The notes under the pieces: generated by a model
What the model saw: the letters and a program-made list of their open reading frames with translations, nothing else
What the model was told of the DNA's origin: nothing
The model's database searches: none
Shown: positions 25,760-35,332 of the stretch, piece by piece
Layout: the number at the start of each line of letters is the position of its first letter
Position numbering within the stretch: the stretch's first letter is position 1
Position numbers and translations under genes: made by a program
Source: Aerococcus viridans
GTDB taxonomy: Bacteria > Bacillota > Bacilli > Lactobacillales > Aerococcaceae
DNA length: 64,000 nt
NCBI RefSeq assembly: GCF_002083135.2
Contig: NZ_NBTM02000001.1
Location: 1-64,000, forward strand
Reading direction: 5' to 3'

Positions 25760-26959
25760 TTATTCACGCTCAAGAGCCGTTTTCAACTTAGCTAAAGCTT
25801 GATCTACCACATCTTTTGTGACATTTAATGGGGGTAGTAAACGGATGACGTTGTCCTTAGCTGAAGTCACTAGTAAACCTTGGTCTGCTGCTGCCGCAAT
25901 CACTTGGGCTACTGGCTTAGTGACTTTCAACCCAATCAAAAACCCTTGACCACGAACTTCTTCAATTATAGGTGACTGCCAGGATTGCACTTGATCCTTG
26001 ATATAAGCAGATATCACCTTCACATTTTTCAATAGTTCTTGGTTGTCAATGGCTGACAAGATATAATTGCCCGCTGCTGTAGCTAATGGATTACCACCAA
26101 AGGTAGTGCCGTGGTCTCCTGGTTGAAAGTGGTCGGCCACCCGGTCCTTTGCTACTACAGCACCGATTGGTATGCCCCCACCTAACCCTTTAGCTAGGGT
26201 GATGATATCTGGACTTAAGGCGGTTTGTTGAAAGGCGAACATAGTTCCAGTACGGCCAATTCCTGTTTGTATCTCATCTACAATCACGAGGACATTTTCT
26301 TGTTTTTGCAGTGTGTTGATAGCAGACATGAATTCAGGCGTAATGGCATTGACCCCACCCTCTCCTTGGATGACCTCAAGCAAAATGGCGCAAGTATTCT
26401 TGTTAACAGCCTTTTTTAAAGCGTTAACGTCATTAAAATCCACATATTTAAAGCCGACTGGCAGTGGTTTAAAAGCAGTATGCATGTCTTCTTGGCCGGT
26501 AGCTGTTAAACTGGCCAAAGTCCGACCATGGAAGGATTGGTTCATAGAAATAATTTCAAAAGCATCCGGTTCCTTCGTTTCAGTCCCCCATTTACGGGCC
26601 AGTTTAATGGCCGCTTCATTGGCTTCTGTACCAGAATTGGCGAAGAAAGTCTTGTCAAGATTTGAAACTTGGCTTAATGTTTCGGCTAGTTTGATCCCAT
26701 TCTCATTCCAAAAAAGGTTAGACACATGGATCAAATTGCCTGCCTGTTTAGATATGTATTCGACGAATCCTTGGTCGGCGTGGCCTAATACATTGCAGGC
26801 GATGCCAGAAATGAAATCGATGTACTTTTTCCCATTAAGGTCTTCGATAGTAGCACCTTGACCTTTGACTAGGACAGTTTCCTGGCGGTTGAAGGTGTGC
26901 ATGGTGACTTCTTGTCCTAATGCTATCAATTCTTGCGTATTTAGATTTTGTGTCGTCAT
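25760..26959 (-). CDS. argD: Acetylornithine aminotransferase
   Basis: A 399-residue class III PLP aminotransferase that converts N-acetylglutamate semialdehyde to N-acetylornithine. The PLP lysine lies in ITLAKGLGGGIPIGA; FANSGTEANEAAIKLARK binds the cofactor phosphate, and VIVDEIQTGIGRTG carries the PLP-ring Asp. The gene is last in argB-argF-argC-argJ-argD, 9 bases after argJ. The operon setting and length favour ArgD over other class III enzymes. Confidence 0.93.
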   Translation of the reverse strand: MTTQNLNTQELIALGQEVTMHTFNRQETVLVKGQGATIEDLNGKKYIDFISGIACNVLGHADQGFVEYISKQAGNLIHVSNLFWNENGIKLAETLSQVSNLDKTFFANSGTEANEAAIKLARKWGTETKEPDAFEIISMNQSFHGRTLASLTATGQEDMHTAFKPLPVGFKYVDFNDVNALKKAVNKNTCAILLEVIQGEGGVNAITPEFMSAINTLQKQENVLVIVDEIQTGIGRTGTMFAFQQTALSPDIITLAKGLGGGIPIGAVVAKDRVADHFQPGDHGTTFGGNPLATAAGNYILSAIDNQELLKNVKVISAYIKDQVQSWQSPIIEEVRGQGFLIGLKVTKPVAQVIAAAADQGLLVTSAKDNVIRLLPPLNVTKDVVDQALAKLKTALERE

Positions 26960-26968
26960 ATGCTCCTC

Positions 26969-28252
26969 CTAACTCCGGTAGTCGGCGTTAATTTTGATGT
27001 AATCTTCAGTCATATCGCAGGTCCAAACGGTGGTCTTACTATTGCCGAGGCCTAAATCGATATGGATGGTAATTTCTGTTTCAGATAGGATTTCATAGGC
27101 TAAATCCTCATCAAATACTAGCCCTTGGCCGTTCTTACAGGTTAAAATCTCTCCCTTTTCAGAAATGAAACTGATTTGAACCTTGGCTGGGTCGAGGTAG
27201 TCTGGCTGGGATTGGCCAATGGCTGATAATACCCGGCCCCAGTTAGCGTCTTGCCCGTAAACAGCTGTTTTCACAAGGGACGATGTCGCCACTTGCTTGG
27301 CAATCGCTTCAGCGTCTGCTTGACCCGCAGCACCTTTCACAGCAACAGTGACAAATTTCGTTGCCCCTTCCCCGTCGGCCACAATCTCTTGGGCCATCAT
27401 TTGACAGATTTCCGTCAATTTCTCTTGGAAAATCAATATATTTTGCTTAGTTGGCTTTACAGAAACCTTGTTGGTAGAAGCTAAAATCACGGTATCGTTG
27501 GGGCTAGTGTCCCCGTCAACTGAAATCTTATTGAAAGATTGGTTAACAGACTCTTTCAGTAATTGCTGTAAGGTTGCTTGGCCTAGGTCTAAATCAGTCA
27601 CGATATAAGACAACATAGTCCCCATATTTGGATGGATCATGCCTGACCCCTTGGCAATGGCCGCTAGGTGAACGGGCTGCCCTTCAATTTCAAAGGCAAT
27701 AGCTGCTTGCTTAATTTTTGTGTCCGTAGTCATAATGGCTTCAGCTGCTTGAATCGAATCACCGTCGGTTAGATTATGACTTAAAAGGTCTACTTTGTCG
27801 TCAAAATCGGTTAAATCCATTGGCACACCGATAACCCCAGTGGAGCAAATCAACACTTCATCGGGTTTAATCGCTAGCTTTTTAGCGAGGCTATTGGCCA
27901 TCGCTTGGACGTCTGTGTCACCTGTTGGCCCGTTAAATGTGTTGGCATTTCCGGAATTAATCATAATGGCTTTAAAGGTAGCCTGTTCATTCAGGCGTTT
28001 TTTATCATATTTAATATGGTGAGATTGAATGGCATTTTTAGTAAAGACGGCCGCCATGGTAGCCCCCTTTTGAAAATAAATCAGGGCTAAATCTTTGTTG
28101 CGGTGTTTAAAACCCGAGTGGACACCAGACACCCAGACATTTTCAATGGCACAAAGACCACCGGGGATGGCTTTACTAGATTGGTGACTTGTTGAATGAT
28201 TGGTAGTAGTCGTCGTTGTTGTTGTCGTCGTTGCTAATTGGCTTTCAGACAT
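26969..28252 (-). CDS. argJ: Bifunctional ornithine acetyltransferase / N-acetylglutamate synthase with poly-Thr N terminus
   Basis: A 427-residue ArgJ that moves the acetyl group from acetylornithine to glutamate, making the pathway cyclic. The self-cleavage region reads GSGMIHPNMGTML, with the Thr of GTML as the expected nucleophile. STGVIGVPM and DGDTSPNDT are also conserved. I start at 28252 (MSESQ), with AAAGGAG 8 bases upstream. The first 30 or so residues are unusual: seven residues, then ten consecutive Thr, then a Ser/His-rich stretch before the normal GGLCAIENVWVSGV. The DNA there is an imperfect ACN triplet repeat. It overlaps nothing and sits between argC and argD. Confidence 0.92.
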   Translation of the reverse strand: MSESQLATTTTTTTTTTNHSTSHQSSKAIPGGLCAIENVWVSGVHSGFKHRNKDLALIYFQKGATMAAVFTKNAIQSHHIKYDKKRLNEQATFKAIMINSGNANTFNGPTGDTDVQAMANSLAKKLAIKPDEVLICSTGVIGVPMDLTDFDDKVDLLSHNLTDGDSIQAAEAIMTTDTKIKQAAIAFEIEGQPVHLAAIAKGSGMIHPNMGTMLSYIVTDLDLGQATLQQLLKESVNQSFNKISVDGDTSPNDTVILASTNKVSVKPTKQNILIFQEKLTEICQMMAQEIVADGEGATKFVTVAVKGAAGQADAEAIAKQVATSSLVKTAVYGQDANWGRVLSAIGQSQPDYLDPAKVQISFISEKGEILTCKNGQGLVFDEDLAYEILSETEITIHIDLGLGNSKTTVWTCDMTEDYIKINADYRS

Positions 28253-28276
28253 GTGTGTGACTCCTTTCATTAATGG

Positions 28277-29317
28277 TTAAGGGAAGATTGGAGCTTGGGT
28301 AAGCCCAGTCGTTTGGTCTAGGCCAAACATTAGATTCATATTTTGGATGGCTTGCCCAGCTGCACCTTTTACTAGGTTGTCTATGACGGCAAAAATCACT
28401 AACCGGTTGGTTCTTTGATCGACTTTGACTTGGATTTGGGCAAAATTGCTGGCCCGAACCGCTTTAATTTGTGGCAATTGGTCTTGGCCTAGAATGTGAA
28501 TAAAGTATTTGTCTTGGTAGTAATCTCTGTAGATTTGACGGACTTGGCCTTCAGTAATGTCATCTGTTAAGTCCAAGTAAATAGTGGCATGAATGCCCCG
28601 TTCTGTTGGCAACAAGTGCGGAGTGAATTGTACTGTAACTGGTTTTTTTGTGACATTGTTTAAAGTCTGCTCGATTTCAGGTATATGGCGGTGGGCCATT
28701 GGATTGTAGGCGTAAAAGTTATTGCCTAACTCAGTGAGCAGGTTGGCTACCTTGGCAGACCGGCCTGCCCCAGAGACACCTGTTTTGGCGTCAATAATTA
28801 CTGAATCGGTTCGAATGAAATCTTGGTTAATTACTGGCAATAGTGCGAGCAAGCTACATGTCACGAAACAGCCAGGATTGGCGATCAAATCAGCTTTTTG
28901 AATGTCGGTTGCGTAAAGCTCAGGCAAACCGTAAACGGCTTGTTCAAGTAAATCAGGTTCTGTTTGTGGAATACCATAGTATTCTTGGTAGACTTGGCTA
29001 TCCTTAAGTCTAAAGTCCGCCCCCAAATCGATCACCTTGACGTCATGCGCTTGGGCTGCTTTCGCGATTTCCATGGATATCCCGTGCGGCAGACATAAGA
29101 ATAGGACTTCTACCTGGTCGAAAATTTGGTCAGGGTCATAGGCCACAAAATCTTGGTCGATTAAGCCATTGAAATGCGGATAGTAGTCTTGGACCTTGGT
29201 CCCAACTTCTTTCCTTGAAGTTAAAGTGGTTAATTTAATATCTGGACGGGTCACCAACAAGCGGATTAATTCTTCACCTGTATAGCCAGTTGCCCCGATA
29301 ATTCCTACTTTAATCAC
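28277..29317 (-). CDS. argC: N-acetyl-gamma-glutamyl-phosphate reductase
   Basis: A 346-residue NADPH-dependent reductase that makes N-acetylglutamate semialdehyde. The nucleotide-binding loop is GIIGATGYTGEELIRLL at the N terminus; the catalytic cysteine is in NPGCFVTCSLLALLP; HRHIPEIEQ and HLLPTERGIHATIY are further family blocks. The start directly abuts the argF stop, so it is co-translated with its neighbours. Confidence 0.95.
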   Translation of the reverse strand: MIKVGIIGATGYTGEELIRLLVTRPDIKLTTLTSRKEVGTKVQDYYPHFNGLIDQDFVAYDPDQIFDQVEVLFLCLPHGISMEIAKAAQAHDVKVIDLGADFRLKDSQVYQEYYGIPQTEPDLLEQAVYGLPELYATDIQKADLIANPGCFVTCSLLALLPVINQDFIRTDSVIIDAKTGVSGAGRSAKVANLLTELGNNFYAYNPMAHRHIPEIEQTLNNVTKKPVTVQFTPHLLPTERGIHATIYLDLTDDITEGQVRQIYRDYYQDKYFIHILGQDQLPQIKAVRASNFAQIQVKVDQRTNRLVIFAVIDNLVKGAAGQAIQNMNLMFGLDQTTGLTQAPIFP

Positions 29318-30343
29318 CTAATCGCCTCCTTTGTCATTACTGTTTGGCCAAAATAAGTTGCCGTTTGTAGCTGCCATGATAGCTTTAATTGAGTGCAAGC
29401 GATTTTCTGCTTGTAAGAATTGTTTAGCGTAATCGGCCTGGAAGACTTCATCTGTCACTTCCATTTCTTGGTAACCGTATTGGGCTAAAACTTGCTGGCC
29501 GTAAGTGGTTTCTGCGTCATGGAAGGCAGGTAGGCAATGGAGAAAAATGAAATTCGCTGTCTCAACTTGGTCTATCAATTGTTTGTTGACTTGGAATGGC
29601 ATTAATTGCTTAATCCGGTCTTCAAAGGTCGCTTCCTCACCCATTGACACCCAGACATCTGTGTAAATAATGTTAGCCGTTTTCACTGCTTGGCTTGGAT
29701 TGTTAGTTATCGTAATTTTGGTATTTGTTGCTTTGGCGATGTCTTGAGCGATTTCAAGAATGGCTTGTTCAGGTTGTAATTGTGGGCTAGTCGCAATGGT
29801 AATGTCAACGCCCAACTTGGCACCTGCAATCATTAAAGAGTTGGCCATATTGTTACGACCGTCACCTAGATAGACTAAGTGGTGACCTTTTAAAGAACCA
29901 AAAATCTCTTTAATGGTCATAAAGTCTGCAATCATTTGGGTTGGATGCCAGGTATCGGTCAAGCCGTTCCAAACTGGTACACCAGCGTGGGCGCCTAATA
30001 ATTCGACTGCATCCTGGTCAAAACCACGATATTCGATGCCGTCAAACATTGAGCCAAGGACTTTTGCGGTGTCGATAACAGATTCCTTCTTACCGAGTTG
30101 GATGTCGTTGGACCCAAGATATTCAGGATGGCCACCTAGATCGTTGACTGCTACGCTGAAGGCTGCCCGGGTTCGAGTGGAAGATTTTTCAAATAATAAG
30201 GCAATATTTTGGCCTTTTAAATATTCATGTGGAATGTTGCGCTTTTTCAATTTTTTTAAATGCAAGGCGAAGTCGATTAGGAAATCGATTTCTGCACTCG
30301 TATAATCCAGTAATTTTAAAAAGTTTTTATTTTGTAAGTTCAT
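29318..30343 (-). CDS. argF: Ornithine carbamoyltransferase
   Basis: A 341-residue enzyme that joins ornithine and carbamoyl phosphate to give citrulline. The carbamoyl-phosphate site is [29 protein letters not shown] is the ornithine-side HPTQ block; [10 protein letters not shown] is the SMG-HCLP region with the catalytic Cys. It sits between argB and argC in a biosynthetic operon and no arcA or arcC is near, so an anabolic role is more likely than a catabolic one. Confidence 0.94.
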   Translation of the reverse strand: MNLQNKNFLKLLDYTSAEIDFLIDFALHLKKLKKRNIPHEYLKGQNIALLFEKSSTRTRAAFSVAVNDLGGHPEYLGSNDIQLGKKESVIDTAKVLGSMFDGIEYRGFDQDAVELLGAHAGVPVWNGLTDTWHPTQMIADFMTIKEIFGSLKGHHLVYLGDGRNNMANSLMIAGAKLGVDITIATSPQLQPEQAILEIAQDIAKATNTKITITNNPSQAVKTANIIYTDVWVSMGEEATFEDRIKQLMPFQVNKQLIDQVETANFIFLHCLPAFHDAETTYGQQVLAQYGYQEMEVTDEVFQADYAKQFLQAENRLHSIKAIMAATNGNLFWPNSNDKGGD

Positions 30344-30358
30344 GTGTAAACCACCTTT

Positions 30359-31222
30359 TTAAGCTGTAATCATAGTGCCAATGCCGTTTTTAGTAAATAA
30401 TTCTAAGATAATAGCGTGGGGAATAGTGCCGTCGATAATCTGGCAAGAATGGACGCCCGATTGAATGGCACCCAAGCAATTTTCCACTTTAGGGATCATG
30501 CCACCAGTAATGATCTTGTTTTCAATTGCTTCTTGGATTTGGTCAGCAGACATTACGGAATATAAAGTTGATGGGTCAGCTGGATCTTCATAGATGCCAT
30601 TAATATCGGTCAGGTAAATCATTTTCTCAGCCTTTAATGCTGAAGCAATCGCAGCGGCCGCTTCATCCGAATTGATGTTCAAGCTCTCACCTTTGGGTCC
30701 ATAAGCGATGGGTGAAATCACTGGAAGCATATTATCATCTAACATTTGGTGGAGATAGTCCGTGTTGACGTTGGTCACCTGGCCAACTAGCCCAAGGGAT
30801 TCATCTTTCTTCACAGCTTCCATGACTTTATTGTCCTTACCAGAAACTGAAACTGACGAAACGCCCTCCTCATTCAACATGGTGGTTAAATTCGGTGAGA
30901 TCAAACCAGTTAAGACCATTTCAACCGTCCGCATCACATTACTTGAAGTCACCCGCAAACCATTAATAAACTGTGGCTCAACTCCTTGCACTTCAAGCAT
31001 TCGGTTAATTTCTGGCCCACCACCGTGGACAATTATCGGCTTCATCCCAACGTATGAAAGCCAAGCAATATCTGAAATCACCCGCTGCCGCATTTCTTCA
31101 GAAATCATGGCATGCCCGCCGTACTTAATCACCACAATCTTTTGGTGAAAATCTTTAATATAGGCCAATGAATCAATTAAAATATCTGCCTTTTCAATAT
31201 CTTGCTTACTAATCTCTATCAT
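30359..31222 (-). CDS. argB: Acetylglutamate kinase
   Basis: A 287-residue amino-acid kinase that phosphorylates N-acetylglutamate. VVIKYGGHAM is the phosphate-binding start and IIVHGGGPEINRML the substrate loop; NINSDEAAAAIASAL and LTDINGIYED belong to the ATP-binding half, and GGMIPKVENCL is typical. I start at the ATG at 31222, behind GGAGGAG; a longer frame runs back into the T-box terminator and is not expected to be used. It is the first gene of the operon. Confidence 0.95.
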   Translation of the reverse strand: MIEISKQDIEKADILIDSLAYIKDFHQKIVVIKYGGHAMISEEMRQRVISDIAWLSYVGMKPIIVHGGGPEINRMLEVQGVEPQFINGLRVTSSNVMRTVEMVLTGLISPNLTTMLNEEGVSSVSVSGKDNKVMEAVKKDESLGLVGQVTNVNTDYLHQMLDDNMLPVISPIAYGPKGESLNINSDEAAAAIASALKAEKMIYLTDINGIYEDPADPSTLYSVMSADQIQEAIENKIITGGMIPKVENCLGAIQSGVHSCQIIDGTIPHAIILELFTKNGIGTMITA

Positions 31223-31241
31223 TTTTCTCCTCCATTTCATC

Positions 31242-31500
31242 AAAAACGCCCCTACATCTGCATCTCGCAAATATAGAGGCGTTAAACCGCGGTACCACTC
31301 TACTTAGCCATCATTTGATTGTCCATTGATTTTAATCACCGGAAAATGGCCATCTCTCATCCTAACGTGGACACCACGTCCTTGTTCAGTTTTTCAACCT
31401 AACAAGAAATCTTTAAAGCGCGGTTCAATTGGTTGATATCAGTAGTCTCACACCATCACTACTTCGCTTGGCATATGCCCCAATTTACTTTCTTTATCTA
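31242..31500 (-). promoter_or_regulatory. T-box leader 2 (proximal), probable Arg CGC specifier
   Basis: Contains the T-box core AGAGTGGTACCGCGG (31287-31301) and, just after it, a terminator in which AACGCC pairs with GGCGTT, followed by five T (31242-31283). In stem I the segment TGAACCGCGCTT places CGC, an Arg codon followed by a purine, where a specifier is expected. The terminator ends 20 bases before argB. Confidence 0.85.
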
Positions 31501-31516
31501 CGATTCATTTATATAT

Positions 31517-31757
31517 AAAAAAGCCCCGTTCCATGTTCAAATAGAACATAGAGACGAGGCTTATCCGTGGTACCACTCTAGTTAACTCAAATTGACAAGC
31601 AATTGAATTCACTCGATTTTGTTAACGCTGCATCAGCGAAATTAGCTACTGCCGTTCACTAATTTATCCATGAAGTGCGGTTCAGTGTTGTCGTCATATT
31701 AGGCTTCCACTCTATCCTAACTCGCTGTGAATCCAATCACCACTTACTCTCTTCATA
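31517..31757 (-). promoter_or_regulatory. T-box leader 1 (distal), probable Arg CGC specifier
   Basis: Contains AGAGTGGTACCACGG (31565-31579) followed by a terminator (AAGCCTCGT region pairing with ACGGGGCTT, inner TGTTC/GAACA) and six T. The stem I segment TGAACCGCACTT again offers CGC as specifier. It is complete in itself and lies directly upstream of T-box 2. Confidence 0.85.
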
Positions 31758-31779
31758 CTTGACCTTTAATATTTCTGTT

Positions 31780-31808
31780 ATTTTATTAGGAAATAATGAT
31801 AAAGTCAA
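31780..31808 (-). promoter_or_regulatory. Promoter of the arginine operon
   Basis: On the minus strand TTGACT, a 17-base spacer and TAAAAT, about 25 bases upstream of the first T-box. Initiation would be near 31773. Confidence 0.75.
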
Positions 31809-31881
31809 ATATTTTATCAGAATATTTTTAAGTTAGTGATATATTTTTTGTATCACTGTCTTGCACAAAAGTCATTAAACC

Positions 31882-34800
31882 TTAGTCACGACCGCTTTTT
31901 TCGTCTAAGACTTTGGTATAGGCCTTAAAGGTATCTAAGTGGGTGAACAGTGACGCCAATTGGCTGATGGCAGTCAATCTTGTCGCTAACCCTTTTTCAT
32001 AACCTGGCACATTACCCGTTGTATCGACCACTAATTGCACATCGTTTTCAGTGATGTATTGGTTTAGTTCATCTGTATTTGAAAATACTGTAAAGTTTTC
32101 TGATTCATGCTTTTCATCTGCATCATTGATGTAGACTGCTAGCGAGTAACCTGCTTTATGCAACTTGGTCAAGTCCGCTTCAATTTCCGCTAAATCTGCT
32201 TTAAACAAATTGAAGACAATCGCACCCTCTTCAGTTGCTTGAATGTTGGCTCCTTCAAAGGCTCTTTGTAGGGCAAGGGCGTATGTTTTGCCTGACCCCA
32301 TCACTTCACCAGTTGATTTCATTTCTGGGCTAACCGCTGGATCAACGCCGTTCAGTTTAGTGAAGGAGAAGACTGGTGCTTTCACGTGGACTTGGTCGTC
32401 AGTATAGTCGAATACCCCGCTAGTATAGCCTTGCGCTTGTAAGCTAGTCCCCATAATCACGTTCGTAGCAATTTGTGCGATTTCAATATCCGTTACTTTT
32501 GATAAGAATGGCACTGTACGACTCGCTCTAGGGTTCACTTCGATAATAAAGACCTTGTCATTTTCCACGATGAATTGGATGTTGACCATACCAATAGTAC
32601 CTAAGCCATTTCCAATTTTAATGGTTTCGTCAATAATTTGATCGATAACAGCTTGTGATAATCTTTGTGTGGGGAAAACAGCCATCGAGTCACCTGAGTG
32701 AACCCCAGCGGCTTCAATATGTTCCATGATTCCTGGAATAAAGACATCCTTACCGTCGCAAATGGCGTCCACTTCCACTTCAATCCCTTGAACATAGTGA
32801 TCAATCAAGATTGGCGCTTCGTGTTTTAATTTATGACTTTCAATCAAGGCGTCATTCATGTAAGTGGTTAAGTTTTCTTCGTCATAAACCACTTCCATTC
32901 CTCTACCACCTAGGACAAATGACGGTCTAACCAGTACTGGATAGCCACCAATTTTTTCTGGGATAGCTAGGGCTTCTTCTAAAGATAGCGCAGTATCCCC
33001 TTCTGGTTGGGCAATATTTAATTGATTTAAAGCTTGTTCGAATAATTTTCTATCTTCGGCACGGTTCATATCTTCAACTGATGTCCCAAGGATTTGGATG
33101 CCAGCTTCTTTCAAGTCATTCGCCAAGTTAATAGCAGTTTGACCACCGAATTGAATCATGACACCGATTGGTTGCTCACGTTCAATAATAGCCATCACAT
33201 TTTCAAAAGTAACTGGTTCAAAGAATAACTTGTCAGAGATTGAGAAGTCGGTTGAAACTGTTTCAGGATTGGAGTTGATAATCAAGGCTTCGTAACCAGC
33301 TTTTTGCAAGGCTTTCACACAGTGAACGGTTGCGTAGTCAAATTCAATCCCTTGACCGATTCTGATAGGTCCAGAACCTAATACTAAAACAGATTCTTTA
33401 TCGGTAGCCGTTTTTTCTTTGTTTTGGCCGTCATAAGAAGTGAAGTAGTAGCCCGCCTCACCGTAGTCGCCCATTCCCCAAATGGTTACAGGGACAAAGT
33501 TTGGTTTGATGTCGTGCGCTTCTCTTATAGCCTTCACTTGACTAGCACTTGTACCAGCAAGTTGGGCAATTGTTTGATCATCAAAACCATTTAATTTCGC
33601 TTCTGCCACCACATCTTTATCTAGCGGCTGATCTTTAAGCGCCGCTTCAATATCCACGATATGTTTAATGGCTTGTAGGAATAAAGGGCGGATTTTCGTA
33701 TAGTTTTCAGCTTCTTCTACAGTCATACCGCGACGAATCGCTTCTGCTAGGTAGAAGATACGGTCATCTTTCACATCCACAATTTCTTTTAAAATCTTCT
33801 CATCTGACGCTTTAGCAGCATCCACATCGAATAAGTGTAAATGGCCGTTATCAAGCGATTGGATTGATTTCAACAAGGCTTCCTCAATCGATTGACCTAG
33901 TGACATCACCTCGCCAGTTGCCTTCATTTGCGTCGTTAAGCTTCTATCTGCATTTTTGAACTTGTCGTTTGACCAACGTGGTACTTTAGCAACAGTGTAA
34001 GTGATATTTTTTGGATCATATTCGGAAAAAGTTGTTTCAGTGTAAGGGTTGTATAATTCGTCAAAACGATACCCTACTGCAATTTTAGCTGCTACTCTGG
34101 CAATGGGGAAACCTGTCGCTTTTGAAGCTAGGGCTGATGAACGAGATACGCGAGGGTTTACCTCAATGATGTAGTATTCCTGCGTATCAGGTTTTAAGGC
34201 AAGTTGTACATTACAGCCACCTTCAATTTCTAAGGCTTGAATAATTTTAATGGCTACATCAGCCAGCAAGTCATTTTGTGCTTGATCAAGTGATTGATTA
34301 GGGGCAAACACAATTGAATCACCCGTATGTACACCAACTGGGTCGAAGTTTTCCATCGAAGTGATGACTTTAGCATCACCAGCGCCATCTCTCATTACTT
34401 CATATTCGATTTCTTGATAACCAGCAATTGATTTTTCGATTAAACATTGGGTAACAGGCGATAAAATCAAACCGTTCTTAACGATTTTTTCTAGGGACGC
34501 TTGATCTTCACAGATACCACCACCAGATCCACCCATGGTAAAGGCTGGTCTAACAATGATTGGGTAACCAATTTCATTGGCAAAATCAACCGCTTCATCA
34601 ACTGTATGAACAATTGTTGAATCTGGAACAGGTTGCCCAATTGAAGTCATCAAGTTTTTAAATAACTCACGGTCTTCCGCTTGGTCAATCGCTTTAAGGT
34701 TGGTACCGATTAACTCAATACCTAACTCTTCAAGGATACCTGAAGCATCTAAGGTTAACGCCATGTTCAAACCAGTTTGCCCACCTAAGGATGGTAAGAT

Positions 34801-35055
34801 GGCATCTGGTTTTTCTTCGTATAAAATTTTAGAAACCATTTCTTCAGTAATTGGCTCGATATATATTTTATCCGCCATCTTACGATCAGTCATTATTGTC
34901 GCTGGATTCGAATTGATTAGGACAACTTCGTATCCTTCCTCTTTTAAAGCGAAACACGCTTGAGTACCAGCATAGTCAAATTCGGCTGCTTGCCCGATAA
35001 CAATGGGCCCAGATCCGATAACTAGAATTTTGTGAATATCTGTTCTCTTTGGCAT
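31882..35055 (-). CDS. carB: Carbamoyl phosphate synthase large subunit
   Basis: A 1057-residue synthase that makes carbamoyl phosphate for citrulline and pyrimidines. It has the two homologous ATP-grasp halves. The first holds GGSGGGICED and VIEVNPRVSRSSALASKATGFPIA, the second GGRGMEVVYDEE and IIEVNPRASRTVPFLSKVTDIEIA. SGPIVIGQAAEFDYAGTQ and SGPIRIGQGIEFDYATVH open each half, and an MGS-like regulatory domain ends the protein. The small glutaminase subunit gene carA is not adjacent; about 240 bases of leader lie upstream instead. A weak stem follows the stop before the arg promoter, so the two units are probably separate transcripts. Confidence 0.96.
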   Translation of the reverse strand: MPKRTDIHKILVIGSGPIVIGQAAEFDYAGTQACFALKEEGYEVVLINSNPATIMTDRKMADKIYIEPITEEMVSKILYEEKPDAILPSLGGQTGLNMALTLDASGILEELGIELIGTNLKAIDQAEDRELFKNLMTSIGQPVPDSTIVHTVDEAVDFANEIGYPIIVRPAFTMGGSGGGICEDQASLEKIVKNGLILSPVTQCLIEKSIAGYQEIEYEVMRDGAGDAKVITSMENFDPVGVHTGDSIVFAPNQSLDQAQNDLLADVAIKIIQALEIEGGCNVQLALKPDTQEYYIIEVNPRVSRSSALASKATGFPIARVAAKIAVGYRFDELYNPYTETTFSEYDPKNITYTVAKVPRWSNDKFKNADRSLTTQMKATGEVMSLGQSIEEALLKSIQSLDNGHLHLFDVDAAKASDEKILKEIVDVKDDRIFYLAEAIRRGMTVEEAENYTKIRPLFLQAIKHIVDIEAALKDQPLDKDVVAEAKLNGFDDQTIAQLAGTSASQVKAIREAHDIKPNFVPVTIWGMGDYGEAGYYFTSYDGQNKEKTATDKESVLVLGSGPIRIGQGIEFDYATVHCVKALQKAGYEALIINSNPETVSTDFSISDKLFFEPVTFENVMAIIEREQPIGVMIQFGGQTAINLANDLKEAGIQILGTSVEDMNRAEDRKLFEQALNQLNIAQPEGDTALSLEEALAIPEKIGGYPVLVRPSFVLGGRGMEVVYDEENLTTYMNDALIESHKLKHEAPILIDHYVQGIEVEVDAICDGKDVFIPGIMEHIEAAGVHSGDSMAVFPTQRLSQAVIDQIIDETIKIGNGLGTIGMVNIQFIVENDKVFIIEVNPRASRTVPFLSKVTDIEIAQIATNVIMGTSLQAQGYTSGVFDYTDDQVHVKAPVFSFTKLNGVDPAVSPEMKSTGEVMGSGKTYALALQRAFEGANIQATEEGAIVFNLFKADLAEIEADLTKLHKAGYSLAVYINDADEKHESENFTVFSNTDELNQYITENDVQLVVDTTGNVPGYEKGLATRLTAISQLASLFTHLDTFKAYTKVLDEKSGRD

Positions 35056-35145
35056 AATTTTTCCCCTTTTCTAATGACCTATCGATTGCACACCAAATCC
35101 ACCAATTTCTTTAAACGCCCCGAATTCAAGCAAAATGCCTGTATT

Positions 35146-35238
35146 CTATGGGATTTTATTAAAAACATCGGTTTCGATTGGCTTTATTAAAATTAATATA
35201 CTTACCCTTTCATCTTTCACAGACATAAATTGACCCAT
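35146..35238 (-). CDS. Possible 30-residue leader ORF upstream of carB
   Basis: An ATG frame of 30 codons starting MGQFMSVKDERVS and ending NKIP lies inside the predicted carB leader. AAGGAT lies before the ATG, a weak ribosome site. It has no recognised family and no run of Arg or pyrimidine-linked codons, so a chance frame is quite possible. Confidence 0.2.
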   Translation of the reverse strand: MGQFMSVKDERVSILILIKPIETDVFNKIP

Positions 35239-35303
35239 GGTTATCCTTGAAGGCAACTTGTCATCTGCTTGTTTTGATTGCGCAGTATTTTTTCCTTTGA
35301 CGT

Positions 35304-35332
35304 ACTTTACGGTATGTTCAATGCTAGGTCAA
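35304..35332 (-). promoter_or_regulatory. Predicted promoter of carB
   Basis: On the minus strand TTGACC, a 17-base spacer and TAAAGT, giving a leader of about 240 bases before carB. No PyrR-type binding loop or T-box core was found in the leader. The A+T-rich spacer from 35333 to 35600 contains one small palindrome (GTACAATA/TATTGTAC) and no gene. Confidence 0.55.

Noticed and set aside
26313-26861. 182-codon plus-strand frame opposite argD
   Set aside because: Antisense shadow of a conserved aminotransferase gene; no start signal.
35056-35303. PyrR-binding attenuator or degraded carA in the carB leader
   Set aside because: No PyrR loop consensus and no CarA glutaminase motif could be read in any frame.
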